Positions 1-8,891 of a DNA stretch of 64,000 nt are shown in pieces; the first letter of the stretch is position 1; the number at the start of each line of letters is the position of its first letter. This DNA is from Nitrososphaerota archaeon. Its GTDB lineage: Archaea > Thermoproteota > Nitrososphaeria > Nitrososphaerales > Nitrososphaeraceae. Below the pieces are notes generated by a model. That model saw nothing but the letters and a program-made list of their open reading frames with translations. It was not told where the DNA came from and ran no database searches. The stretch is taken from positions 18,429 to 82,428 of the forward strand of contig VBPX01000041.1 in assembly GCA_005877075.1 (NCBI GenBank), read 5' to 3'. A program made the translations under genes and the position numbers.

Positions 1-286
1 ACATTGCAATTCTCATCAACAACTCCATTTCCATCATTGTCCTGTCCGTCTCCACATATCTCCTGTTCAGGTACTGCTGGAGGAGATTGATTACCACCTT
101 GTGGATTATTGCTTACATTGCAATTCTCATCAACAACTCCATTTCCATCATTGTCCTGTCCGTCTCCACATATCTCCTGTTCAGGTACTGCTGGAGGAGA
201 TTGATTACCACCTTGTGGAATATTACAATATTCATCCACCACTCCATTTCCATCATTGTCCTGTCCGTCTCCACAAATCTCAGGCT
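1..286. repeat. 114-bp tandem repeat inside the MopE-like gene
   Basis: The block starting at base 1 is repeated from base 115 with almost no change (period 114 bp, 38 codons). A third, shorter and more diverged copy runs from about 223 to 286. The array probably continues beyond the left edge. The period is a multiple of three, so gain or loss of copies keeps the frame. Confidence 0.85.
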
Positions 287-569
287 TTGCAACTTTTTCT
301 TCGACTAAACTATTTATCAACTGATTAATCAATTCATTAGTAGCAGCATCTGCTTCTTTCTTATCGTTACTAGGAAAGTAATCAAAAATAATCTGATCGG
401 CTCTTGCTGACTTATAAAATGGATCATTTTTTGCAGCAGCTTCCGATATATAGGTAGATGGATATGCATGTATATTCTGTACTAGTTGTGGGATAGATAG
501 ATTAAATGAAAATAAGACACAAAGTAAAAACGATGCAAGTAAAATTTTCTTATTTATGATTATCTTCAT
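1..569 (-). CDS. Secreted protein with MopE-like Asp-rich tandem repeats (partial)
   Basis: The frame opens with ATG at 569 and runs off the window at base 1, so the C-terminus is missing. Residues 1-36 look like a signal peptide: a lysine-rich start (MKIIINKK), a hydrophobic stretch, then a turn near HAYPS. Residues 40-95 are charged and unremarkable. From about residue 96 the motif ICGDGQDNDGNG, continuing V-V-D-E, recurs at least three times, with Pro/Gln-rich linkers (PQGGNQSPPAVPEQE). This Cys-Gly-Asp-Gly pattern resembles the metal-binding motif of MopE-type and other surface proteins, which points to Ca or Cu binding outside the cell; the ligand is inference. The repeats are near identical at DNA level, so copy number may vary. 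No function is known. Confidence 0.7.
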   Translation of the reverse strand, partial: MKIIINKKILLASFLLCVLFSFNLSIPQLVQNIHAYPSTYISEAAAKNDPFYKSARADQIIFDYFPSNDKKEADAATNELINQLINSLVEEKVAKPEICGDGQDNDGNGVVDEYCNIPQGGNQSPPAVPEQEICGDGQDNDGNGVVDENCNVSNNPQGGNQSPPAVPEQEICGDGQDNDGNGVVDENCN

Positions 570-1575
570 TTAAAAAAAGTCACCGCCAATATATCATAAG
601 TTATTATAAAAATCAAAAATACCAGGAACGGCTTGGATACTCGGCCAGATTTAATTTTATGATTAGTAACCAGTTTTTTTACAAAATACACGCTCTGATA
701 CTTGAAAACAAGATATTAATACAAAAGCATAATTTCTACCTAAATTAGGTTTTTTAAGTATTGAACATAAAACTCTTTTTTAGTATAGGATCATAACTAT
801 CTTTATTAATAATTATCAATTTTTCTATAACAATTTTCACCAAGATGAATCAATGGGTCTATATTTTTATTGTTAAAAAGTGACTGTGGTATAATTCATG
901 TGTATTTCTAAGCTTTTAATTCTAATTGTATCTGATTTATTAATATTGTACTAGTTACATCGTTAGACTGTCAAGTTAATTTAACTGTACTTTTTAAGAT
1001 TTATACAACTGCTTCGAATGACTCTGTTTGCTCTCCACTCTAATTAATTCGCCACACGATTTGGATTAACTATTCCAAGTCAACTCGGTATAGATTAAAT
1101 GAAATATGCAATATTGTCTAAGAAAACGATTCAGAATATGGTAAAAACCCTATCGCCACTATAGATTGCATTCAAGTCCCAACTTCAAGAGGCGTTGAAC
1201 TTCCTCCTACAAGCATTCTCATAATCGGTGTGAACGAGATACAGGCTGGTGCGGGTGAAATTGAGCACTGATACTTTAAACTAAATTTATGTCGGACTAA
1301 GAAGGATTTGAATCCTTGGTTTGTGATCCTACTTTATGTTACTTCACATAAGGCTACGATACATACAGTTGAGGATAATGTTTGTGGCTTGTAATCGCAT
1401 TATTGTTATAACTTCAACAACAAATAATCAGTCAACATCGTAAAACGGGAAAGATCTTTAGATTGCGTCCTCCAGTGATCTCCACACAATAAGGTACTTT
1501 TAATTTAGTCCAAATGTTCTTGAAATCATATGTAAAATTTTCTTGGATGTGTATTTTTATAGGTATAACTTTAAT
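570..1575. other. Intergenic stretch with no intact gene
   Basis: About 1 kb between the divergent repeat-protein and HprK-like genes. It is AT-rich with many stops in all frames. The only coding-like signal is a 49-codon open frame without a start at 1122-1271, listed separately. A tRNA T-arm-like sequence near 1310 does not fold into a tRNA. No promoter or repeat was convincing. Confidence 0.5.
1122..1271 (+). pseudogene. Possible gene remnant, no start codon
   Basis: The frame is open from just after a TAA (1119-1121) to TGA at 1269-1271 and has no usable start at its beginning. The translation looks protein-like rather than random, with segments such as IATIDCIQVPTSRG and ILIIGVNEIQAGAGE. 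I do not recognise the family. It could be the C-terminal end of a decayed secreted or enzyme gene, or chance. Confidence 0.3.
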
Positions 1576-1612
1576 ATGGTACTCGAGTTTGATATAGTCG
1601 ATTTAAATTCAG

Positions 1613-2671
1613 TTGCATTACTATAATATTCATGACATCATAAGAGTTCAATCGGATGTCCTCCTGTACGAACTTGATTACTTCAAGTCAAAAGAATTTG
1701 CAAATCGCGATTTGTCTGTAAAAACTTCAAATTCTTTTGCAGGAGGTTTAAGATTTACAAGAAAAATAATTGAAGATAGATCTTCTAATTCCAATAAGAT
1801 ACTTTACACAGAACAATTTGGTTCTGCGGGTGCGCAATTTAGTATTAATTTTGCTGACTGCATTGAGGTAGTTATTAACAAATTAATATCAAAGTCCAGA
1901 CATGTACTTTACGTTAACCTAGTTGAACCGTTGTTGCGATTTCTCTTTATTTCAAAGGGATACATACTATTACACTCTGCTTGTTTGGACAAAAATGATT
2001 CTGGCATTCTCTTCTCGGCCCCTCCTGATACTGGAAAAACTACCACCGTCCTAAAATGTGTAAAGAATGGTTTTTCATTTTTATCGGATGATATGACAAT
2101 AATAAAGTTACCTAATGAGGCATTGTGTTTTCCCAAACCAATGACAATCAGTTCGCACACTTTTAGAACTGCAGTGAGTGTTTCTAACACTAATGACACT
2201 GATCGTAGTATGAGATTGCGAAGTCTAGTTCACTCAAAATCAGGTAGATCTTTTATGCACAAATTAGCTAAACTAAATGTGCCTATTTTTACAATAAATA
2301 CTATAGGTCAATCGATAATTAAGCCGCCCAAATATAGTATCAATTCAATCTTGCAAGATGCTAAAATAAAGAAAGATACCAAAATAGATACTTTGTATTT
2401 CTTGCAAAGAGATAGGAACGACTTTATTCAACTGGATACTGTTTCCGCACTTGATCTTGCAGTTGAAAATAGTGACGATGCATTTATTTTTCCACCTTAT
2501 TCTGAGATATTGAAGCATATTACTATTAAAGGAAGAACTGCTTTTGAATTATTGGAGGATGAAAAAAAACTGTTGCGTTCATTTCTGTCAGAAATTAGTT
2601 GTTACGTAGTAAAAAGTGAAACAAGGTCGTGGTTTAATATGATTTCCAAATCCACTGAAAATAAGGCTTAG
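1613..2671 (+). CDS. HPr kinase-like (PEPCK-fold) P-loop protein
   Basis: A 352-residue protein with a Walker A motif APPDTGKT at about residues 136-143, preceded by a hydrophobic strand and a conserved-looking LLHSAC segment. A Ser-Asp-Asp follows at 158-160. This layout is that of the HprK C-terminal kinase/PEP-carboxykinase-like fold found in many stand-alone proteins beside polysaccharide or peptide-modification genes. Archaea of this group lack the PTS, so HPr is not the likely substrate. The TTG start at 1613 is uncertain: an ATG at 1576 opens a different frame (MVLEFDIVDLNS, stop after 16 codons) that could be the true N-terminus if one indel lies near 1620-1630. A flippase follows on the same strand, suggesting a shared envelope or export role. 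Substrate unknown. Confidence 0.7.
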   Translation: MHYYNIHDIIRVQSDVLLYELDYFKSKEFANRDLSVKTSNSFAGGLRFTRKIIEDRSSNSNKILYTEQFGSAGAQFSINFADCIEVVINKLISKSRHVLYVNLVEPLLRFLFISKGYILLHSACLDKNDSGILFSAPPDTGKTTTVLKCVKNGFSFLSDDMTIIKLPNEALCFPKPMTISSHTFRTAVSVSNTNDTDRSMRLRSLVHSKSGRSFMHKLAKLNVPIFTINTIGQSIIKPPKYSINSILQDAKIKKDTKIDTLYFLQRDRNDFIQLDTVSALDLAVENSDDAFIFPPYSEILKHITIKGRTAFELLEDEKKLLRSFLSEISCYVVKSETRSWFNMISKSTENKA

Positions 2672-2706
2672 TTTTAACATAAAATGGTAATCACACAGAA
2701 TCTACA

Positions 2707-3905
2707 ATGATTCAAATAATACCCATAAATAACTCAGTTGTTGGAGAGGAAACAAAATTTTCAAATCAGTTCGTCATCACGAAGGATTAATCTACATTAC
2801 TTTAGGTAATTTTATTGGAGCAGCACTTACTGGAATATTTTGGTTAATATTGGCTATGTTTCAGAACGTACATGAATATGGTCTAATCAATTATGTTGTA
2901 GCGATTGGTTCACTCTCTTCGAGCATTTCATTACTTGGTCTTAACACTACTGTAACAACATTAGTACCACAAGGCCATAAGCGAATAGACATTCAGGCAA
3001 ATCAAGTGGTCCTAATATCTGCGACCGTTTGTGCCATTATTGCGTCACTATTTAATTGGATTCTCGGATTTTTTGTTTTGGGGATGGCATTTTGGATGAT
3101 GTCATCTTACGAGCTTTTAAGTAGAAAACTATATTCGAAGTATGCTCTTAACATTATTGGTTCAAGGGCATTACAACTTGTTTTATCAATAATACTCTAT
3201 GGTTTTTTTGGAATTTTTGGAATTATCGTTGGATTTGTAATTGCTTTCTTTGCTTTTAGTGTAACGTACTTTAAGACAATACCTCAATTTAGTAAAAGCT
3301 TTGGCAAAATAACAAAAGAGTTCAAAACATCGTTACATTTGTATTCCTATAACCTCTCGAACGCATTATTATTATACCTTGATAAATTAATAATTGCACC
3401 TATCTATGGTTACACCGTTTTAGGTTATTATCAATTAGGGTTTCAATTCCTGATGTTTTTTAGTATGATTTCAGTCAGCTTTTATCAGTATTTAATACCT
3501 GAAGAGTCAAGCGGAAGGAAAAGAAATAAGCTTAGAATATATGGAATTGCACTTTCTATAATAATCACTATACTAGTATTTCTTCTTGCACCTGTAATCC
3601 TCAAAGTCTTCTTTCCAAATTATATAAATTCACTTAACTCTATAAGAATACTAAGCATGGGTATCATCCCAATGATGATAACAAGTACACTCAATTCAAA
3701 GTTCTTGGCGATGAAACTTACTCGATTCGTACTAATCTCTTCGATTATTTACCAAGTAACACAAATAATCCTTATCAGAATTCTTGGAAGACAATTTGGA
3801 ATTGATGGTATTGCTCTATCTGTAGTTATTGCCATGATTGTTCAAATAACATTCCTTGGTGTCGCACAGTTGCGAATAAATAGAAAAAATGTACAAAATA
3901 TATAA
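2707..3905 (+). pseudogene. Polysaccharide flippase-like membrane protein, N-terminal frameshift
   Basis: From 2850 (TTG) a 351-residue frame encodes about ten hydrophobic helices with the look of Wzx/RfbX-type oligosaccharide flippases of the MATE-like MOP superfamily. The same frame is open further upstream and encodes a good first helix (ITLGNFIGAALTGIFW), so 2850 is not the real N-terminus. No ATG, GTG or TTG lies between the upstream TAA (2730-2732) and 2850. An ATG at 2707 in the next frame gives a plausible N-terminus (MIQIIPINNSVVGEE, about 27 codons) that would join the flippase frame after an indel near 2770-2780. I read this as one gene with a frameshift, natural or from sequencing. 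Likely role: moving lipid-linked glycans across the membrane. Confidence 0.65.
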
Positions 3906-3974
3906 TTTTACTAATATCCGCAGGGATATTCGTGCTAAATTATCAGTTATGTATTCTGTGATTTCAAATAGACG

Positions 3975-4589
3975 TTAGGGTACAATTAGGTGTGAAATAT
4001 TTGAACATTTTGATATATTATCACCATCACTGTTGTCATCGCAATGATTGCTTTGTTCTGTCGGTGAGATGCCAAGATTGAAATCGTTGTTATCGCCTGT
4101 TACAGCAAGATTGGTAATGATATTTTGTGAATCATTTATGCACACACTATTATTATCTCCAATTCTTCTCTCATTACAATCATTAGTTTGCTTCGTCTCT
4201 ACGTCCACGTTAACTTTGTTATTTTTACCAAAAACGTCTATTGAATCAAGAGAATTTATGCTACTGTTTGAACATACGGCGTTGTTATCTCCATCATCAC
4301 TTTCATCACATTCTTGAATCTGGTTCGTATTGAAATCAGCAGATAATTTATTATTCTCGCCATGCATGTTTATGGAGCCGGTTGTTGTACCGGTTATATC
4401 TTGACAAAATGCATTATTTGCACCAGTGCCATTTTCATCACAGTTATTTTTGTGTTTTGAATCTATGCCTAAATTTATTGTATTATTAAAAGGATCTATG
4501 GCAGCGAAAGCGTTACCAGCAATTGTACTGTTGAATATTATTCCAATTAGAAATAGTATTGAGGGAATCAAAATAACTTTTGCAATCAT
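3975..4589 (-). CDS. Secreted Cys/Asn repeat protein
   Basis: 204 residues with an N-terminal signal peptide (hydrophobic to about residue 30, ending near AGNAFA). The rest is built of roughly 44-residue repeats. Each has a paired-cysteine element of the form C-(D/N)-E/D-x3-G-D-N-N-x-x-C and, about 18 residues on, a G-x-N-N turn (HGENNK, FGKNNK, TGDNND). There are three full units and a fourth shortened one. Regular Asn turns and spaced cysteines suggest a stacked beta-strand (solenoid-like) exported protein with one disulfide per unit; this is inference. There is no recognised domain. It is acidic, lysine-poor and flanked by unrelated genes. Confidence 0.7.
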   Translation of the reverse strand: MIAKVILIPSILFLIGIIFNSTIAGNAFAAIDPFNNTINLGIDSKHKNNCDENGTGANNAFCQDITGTTTGSINMHGENNKLSADFNTNQIQECDESDDGDNNAVCSNSSINSLDSIDVFGKNNKVNVDVETKQTNDCNERRIGDNNSVCINDSQNIITNLAVTGDNNDFNLGISPTEQSNHCDDNSDGDNISKCSNISHLIVP

Positions 4590-4792
4590 AACTCATTAAT
4601 TATTTTACTCTATATTATAAATAAAATTGGGTAGATGATATTGTAAGAAAATTGTGCAATTAATTTGAATAAGTAAATTCAATAATTTCTACTAATAAAA
4701 AAAACTGAGTGCTCATATGTAAAAAATTTAGTGAAAAACTATATTTATCTTTATTACCCACTTATGGAATAGAAAAATAAGTAGTATTCTAA

Positions 4793-5428
4793 TTACTCGT
4801 TTCCTTGATCTTTATCCAGGGTCCATGGAAACCAATGTCCAATAATTTTTGCCCAATCTATCTTTAATGCAAAATAAACTATTATTCCCAATACCGCAAC
4901 ACTTGCAATGGTTACTCCAATGAGGGAATCTGTGTTTATTGAGTTTGATATAAGATTATTTACAAATGGTTTTCCAAAATATATTGCTCCTAAAACTAAC
5001 ATCTCGTTAAAAATAAATTTTCCGAGAAATGTAGCAATCGCAAATTTCCATGGACTGTATTTGGCAAGCCCTAAAGGAATATACACTATATCATCGGGTA
5101 TTGGACTCACAGCTGCGATGAAGGCACCTATCCCTCCATATCTTCCTAGTAATCTTTGTAAAGGAACCATCTTTACTTTAATTTTTGGACTAAGCATGGT
5201 CCTGCCATAATAGCTTGCATAAAAAATAATTAATTTTGCAATTACTGCGCCTATTGCACTTGAGAGTGACAGTAAAGTGGGATCTAGATTATTGTTAAAG
5301 GCCGCAGTTATCAACACTGGAAAATATGGAATAGGGACAAATACAATTATGCTACCAACAAAGCTAATTAACAATATACCTAAATATCCAAAATCATCAT
5401 AAAATGAAAAAAATTGGTCAATATTCAA
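4793..5428 (-). CDS. DedA/VTT-domain membrane protein
   Basis: 211 residues with about five or six hydrophobic segments. The central part (residues 75-120) has features of the SNARE-associated/VTT (DedA) family: a GRYGGIGAFIAAVSPIPDD stretch with the conserved proline and acidic residues, then an amphipathic segment and further helices. Members affect membrane lipid flipping and envelope homeostasis; the substrate here is unknown. It lies directly downstream of proS on the same strand (26-nt gap) and may be cotranscribed. Confidence 0.8.
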   Translation of the reverse strand: MNIDQFFSFYDDFGYLGILLISFVGSIIVFVPIPYFPVLITAAFNNNLDPTLLSLSSAIGAVIAKLIIFYASYYGRTMLSPKIKVKMVPLQRLLGRYGGIGAFIAAVSPIPDDIVYIPLGLAKYSPWKFAIATFLGKFIFNEMLVLGAIYFGKPFVNNLISNSINTDSLIGVTIASVAVLGIIVYFALKIDWAKIIGHWFPWTLDKDQGNE

Positions 5429-5454
5429 ATGTTGTCAGAACTTGAATTTCATTT

Positions 5455-6897
5455 CTAATACGCTCTACCAAAATATACTTCAGTTGTTAGCTGGTTTCCA
5501 CAAACAACGCATGGCGAAACATTATTCTTTGCATCAAATGGAATAATTCTGATATCGGCCATTGTCTTTTCTTTCACCGCATCCTCACATTCGCTTTTTC
5601 CGCACCAACTACAGGCAACAAATCCTCCGGAAGCATCAAGTATTGAGATTAAATCCTCCAAACTAGAAGCGGTTCTTGTGTTACTCTGAAGATGATTTTT
5701 TGCACTATCTAACAAATTTAATTGTATTTTTTTCAGGGTAGACAAAGTTTCGTCAACAAGTTCTCTTTCTTTGATATAAAATCTCTCCCTAGTATCCCTC
5801 CTAATCAACTCAACTTGATTTTGTTCCATGTCTCTCAATCCAATATTCAATCTTAGTGGTACTCCCTTCATCTCCCAATCATTAAATTTCCACCCAGAAG
5901 TATATTCGTCCCTATCATCAGTACTTACACGTATGTGCGAATCTTTTAATTTTTTTTCCAAGTCATATGCCTTTTGTTTCACAGTTGCTTTGCTATCATC
6001 CTTATAGATAGGAACGATGATTACCTGTACTGGTGAAATGTTAGGCGGGAGTATTAGACCCCTATCATCTCCGTGAACCATTATTAGTGCACCAATAATT
6101 CTCCAGGAAATCCCCCATGATGTTTGCCACACATACTGTTCATTTGTGTCTCGATCCAGGTATTTTATTTCAAATGGCTTTGAGAAATTTTGACCTAGAT
6201 GATGGGAAGTAGCCATTTGCAATGCTTTACCATCGGCCATTAGTGATTCCAAACAGGTTGTATATTTTGCACCAACAAACTTCTCCTTATCAGTCTTTAA
6301 TCCAGAAATGGTAGGTATAGCAAGATATTCTTCTATCAAATTTCTATAGATATCAAGGATAGTTCTAACCTCATCATCGGCTTCACTTTCATCAGAATGA
6401 GCAGTATGTCCCTCTTGCCAAAGAAATTCTGAATTCCTAATTAGTGGTTTAGTAGATTTTATTTCTGCCCTCAACGCACTATTCCAAAAATTCAATTTTA
6501 GAGGCAAATCTCTGTAGCTTGATATCCATTTTGAAAACATAGAATATGCAAGCGTCTCTGATGTTGGTCTAACTGCTAGTTTCTCACGAAGATCATTACT
6601 GCCAGATTTTGTTACCCAAAATACCTCTGGCATAAAACCTTGGAAATGATTCTTCTCTCTGGTAAGGAGACTTTCAGGAATTAATACTGGTAGAAATCCA
6701 TTCTTATGTCCGGTTCTTTTTAATTCGTTATCAAGTATTTCTCTAATAATTTCCCATATTGCATATCCATAAGGACGCAGAATGACGAACCCTTTGACTG
6801 GCGAATAGTCAGCTATGCCAGATTTGACTACGCATTGCGTATACCAATCACTGAAATCAAATGACTTTTTTACTGTTATGCCTATTTCTTTAGTCAA
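5455..6897 (-). CDS. proS: Prolyl-tRNA synthetase (archaeal/eukaryotic type)
   Basis: Charges tRNA-Pro with proline in the cytoplasm. The 480-residue length fits the archaeal short form without the bacterial editing insertion. Class II features are visible: RPTSET near residues 110-115, the WQEGHTAH segment near 160, and the HHLGQNF and SWGISWR segments of the active site. After the anticodon-binding domain, the C-terminal zinc-type domain has Cys pairs (CSWCGKSEC and CVVCG), as in archaeal ProRS, and the protein ends in a Tyr (GRAY), typical of this type. A small Cys-containing gene lies just upstream on the same strand. Confidence 0.97.
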   Translation of the reverse strand: MTKEIGITVKKSFDFSDWYTQCVVKSGIADYSPVKGFVILRPYGYAIWEIIREILDNELKRTGHKNGFLPVLIPESLLTREKNHFQGFMPEVFWVTKSGSNDLREKLAVRPTSETLAYSMFSKWISSYRDLPLKLNFWNSALRAEIKSTKPLIRNSEFLWQEGHTAHSDESEADDEVRTILDIYRNLIEEYLAIPTISGLKTDKEKFVGAKYTTCLESLMADGKALQMATSHHLGQNFSKPFEIKYLDRDTNEQYVWQTSWGISWRIIGALIMVHGDDRGLILPPNISPVQVIIVPIYKDDSKATVKQKAYDLEKKLKDSHIRVSTDDRDEYTSGWKFNDWEMKGVPLRLNIGLRDMEQNQVELIRRDTRERFYIKERELVDETLSTLKKIQLNLLDSAKNHLQSNTRTASSLEDLISILDASGGFVACSWCGKSECEDAVKEKTMADIRIIPFDAKNNVSPCVVCGNQLTTEVYFGRAY

Positions 6898-6929
6898 ATT
6901 GCATTACTACGAAAATTCGTTCGCTGAAA

Positions 6930-7223
6930 TTATGATAAAGGTTCTCCCTTGCAGTAGACTTTACCCGAAATCCTGCTTTGGAAGTTACTGCATACGTAAC
7001 ATTGTATAAATCCCAATTCTTTGTTAAAAACAGGACAATCAACAGCCTCTAGCTTCATTCTTTTTAACATTTTTGGACTCACACCTTTTAATTTCAGCTT
7101 TCCCTTTTCATCCATCATTCCTACAGCTTGTAATTCTGATTTTGCCCTTTCATCTAATTTGATACTTTTTTCCACACCTTTTATAGGAACGACGAATTTT
7201 GTATCAGTACTTTCTGCACTCAT
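6930..7223 (-). CDS. Small conserved Cys-motif protein
   Basis: About 97 residues. The N-terminal half is charged (SIKLDERAKSELQAVG); the C-terminal half has four cysteines, C-P-V, then CYVC and a final C, a possible metal site. I chose the ATG at 7223 (MSAES); an in-frame ATG five codons earlier (7238) would add MIRLV. It precedes proS on the same strand by about 30 nt and is probably cotranscribed. Function unknown. Confidence 0.65.
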   Translation of the reverse strand: MSAESTDTKFVVPIKGVEKSIKLDERAKSELQAVGMMDEKGKLKLKGVSPKMLKRMKLEAVDCPVFNKELGFIQCYVCSNFQSRISGKVYCKGEPLS

Positions 7224-7391
7224 GACTAACCTGATCATGTTTTGTTGGTGTATATGATGCTTCCTATCTTTTTATTGTAAGATATTTGAAAATGACTTAA
7301 TGACTTTTGAATATCAAATCATGCTTAATCTCGTTAAAAAGAAGATAGAGCATGTGAAATGATTATTTATTTGATAATTGTGAAATAATGC

Positions 7392-7805
7392 ATGGACGAT
7401 TATTACCTGGTTCTTGGGGTGAAAAAGAACGCTTCACTAGATGAAATAAGAAAATCATTTAGAACCCTTGCATTAAAATATCATCCAGATAAAAATAAAG
7501 ACTCAGGGTCCAAGGAGAAATTTATGAAAATTGTTGAAGCATATGAAACTTTATCCGATCTAAATCGCAAGAAAAACTATGATGAGTCAAATACTATTAA
7601 AAAAGACAAGATAAAGTTTGATTTTTCCTGGACACCCTCAGCAGATTTTGATAAAGTTTATAGCTATTCTAAAATAAAAAATACTTACGGTGGCGGGGGT
7701 ATATGGGACATCGGAGAAAAGGCTTCCAAGTCAATGTGGAAAGCCACAATCATACTTCTTGCTTCATTGGCGTCAATTGCACTATTGATCGTCTTGCTAC
7801 CCTAG
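7392..7805 (+). CDS. Membrane-anchored J-domain (DnaJ-like) protein
   Basis: 137 residues. Residues 3-66 form a J domain with the diagnostic HPD at 31-33 and the usual helices around it ([12 protein letters not shown] at the start). A linker with a short Gly run (GGGG) follows. The last 22 residues are a hydrophobic helix, so the protein is probably tail-anchored in the membrane with the J domain in the cytoplasm. It lacks the zinc-finger and substrate-binding domains of DnaJ, so it should stimulate Hsp70 ATPase locally rather than act as a general holdase. Confidence 0.85.
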   Translation: MDDYYLVLGVKKNASLDEIRKSFRTLALKYHPDKNKDSGSKEKFMKIVEAYETLSDLNRKKNYDESNTIKKDKIKFDFSWTPSADFDKVYSYSKIKNTYGGGGIWDIGEKASKSMWKATIILLASLASIALLIVLLP

Positions 7806-7811
7806 ATAACA

Positions 7812-8015
7812 TTACGACTTTTTACCCTTTTTGGATGCAATGTATTTACTTTTTTTAGAATATTTATACCAAAAAAAAGCGGCCAAGCCTAAATTTGGAA
7901 TTGAAGTCAGTAAGAAAACTGGTAAATTCGTCTGAACAAAAATAAAAAGACCAAAAATTCCCATAATTGTTGCAATGATAAAGAGTATTTGTAACTTATT
8001 CTTTGATATTGGCAA
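7812..8015 (-). CDS. Small two-helix membrane protein
   Basis: 67 residues with two hydrophobic segments (about 9-29 and 33-50) and a basic tail ending KKGKKS. It converges on the J-domain gene with a 6-nt gap. No recognised family; the hydrophobic pattern and clean frame support a real gene. Confidence 0.5.
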   Translation of the reverse strand: MPISKNKLQILFIIATIMGIFGLFIFVQTNLPVFLLTSIPNLGLAAFFWYKYSKKSKYIASKKGKKS

Positions 8016-8122
8016 CCTTATTCAAAAGATTTAATCTATATAAAAGTTAAACTAATAATACGAAAAAACTCTGTTTGGTTGACTTTTCTTGAATTTTGTA
8101 TGAGTATTAGATCGAGTTTGAG

Positions 8123-8884
8123 TTATAGCTTACAAATTGGTATTTCTTCCCTTTTATGTTGGGATTTTCTAATCATATCCGTGACTAAATTTATCTTTTT
8201 CTGATCTAGTTTACAGGAGACCATATTACCATTTTGATGATATTGTAAAATGCTATCTATCTCATCATATGAAAGCCCAATCTCTTCCTCTGCCACATGT
8301 CCTTTCCAAAATCTAGGACTACTTGGTTGTAGGACAATCTGGTCCAACAAACGTAATTTCTTTCCCAACAATCTGACTTGGCTCTTGTACAAGTCTCCCA
8401 TTGGAAGTATATCAGCTCCAGCGTCACCAAACTTGGTAAAGTAACCGATCATCATTTCACTTTTGTCGGCAGTTCCTAATACAAGCAGGTTGTTAATTCC
8501 TGCAAAGTAGTATAGTAAAGCCATCCTTAATCTTGCTGAAAGATTGCCTCCGGACAATTTGTCCTTTGGTAGATTACGCAACAAAACTTTTTTTCCTTGC
8601 TCAATACTAATTTCCTCATATCTTATTTTCAACTTTTTTGCCAACAAACGAGCATTATCGGTGTCTTTTTTTGGCGTAATTCCCTTTTCTGGCATTATCA
8701 AACCGATTATCTTATTTTTTTCTAGCGCTCTGGAAGCTAATGCAGCACAAACAGAAGAGTCAAGCCCACCACTAAGTCCAATAACTACGCCATTCTTGTT
8801 TCTCGTTCTTACTTGTCTTGAAATAAATTTTGTAATTTCTGCTATGACTCTATCGTAGTTTAAGTGCGTAATACCTTTTGACAT
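8123..8884 (-). CDS. nadE: NAD+ synthase
   Basis: Amidates nicotinic acid adenine dinucleotide to NAD+ using ATP. The N-type ATP pyrophosphatase loop SGGLDSS lies at residues 38-44 and the NaAD-binding part carries GTADKSE and the GDAGADI-type segment. There is no N-terminal nitrilase/glutaminase domain, so it is the short, ammonia-dependent form. I use the ATG at 8884 (MSKG); the longer frame from 8902 would overlap the thrC stop at 8892. It follows thrC on the same strand. NadM, the preceding step, is at 27.6 kb. Confidence 0.95.
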   Translation of the reverse strand: MSKGITHLNYDRVIAEITKFISRQVRTRNKNGVVIGLSGGLDSSVCAALASRALEKNKIIGLIMPEKGITPKKDTDNARLLAKKLKIRYEEISIEQGKKVLLRNLPKDKLSGGNLSARLRMALLYYFAGINNLLVLGTADKSEMMIGYFTKFGDAGADILPMGDLYKSQVRLLGKKLRLLDQIVLQPSSPRFWKGHVAEEEIGLSYDEIDSILQYHQNGNMVSCKLDQKKINLVTDMIRKSQHKREEIPICKL

Positions 8885-8891
8885 TTTTACT

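Noticed and set aside
87..328. Plus-strand open frames of about 75 codons
   Set aside because: They are shadows of the minus-strand repeat gene; their repetitive Ile/His-rich products follow from the 114-bp repeat.
1290..1360. tRNA-like segment on the minus strand (T-arm-like GGATTCAAATCC)
   Set aside because: The G53-C61 pair is missing, the anticodon and acceptor stems do not pair, and no D-arm fits. At most a degenerate remnant.
2850..2852. TTG 2850 as true start of the flippase
   Set aside because: The upstream in-frame sequence encodes a good first transmembrane helix, so the natural N-terminus lies before it.
4048..4317. 89-codon plus-strand frame opposite the Cys/Asn repeat gene
   Set aside because: It lies wholly antisense to a gene with signal peptide and regular repeats, and its own composition is low-complexity Leu/Ser.
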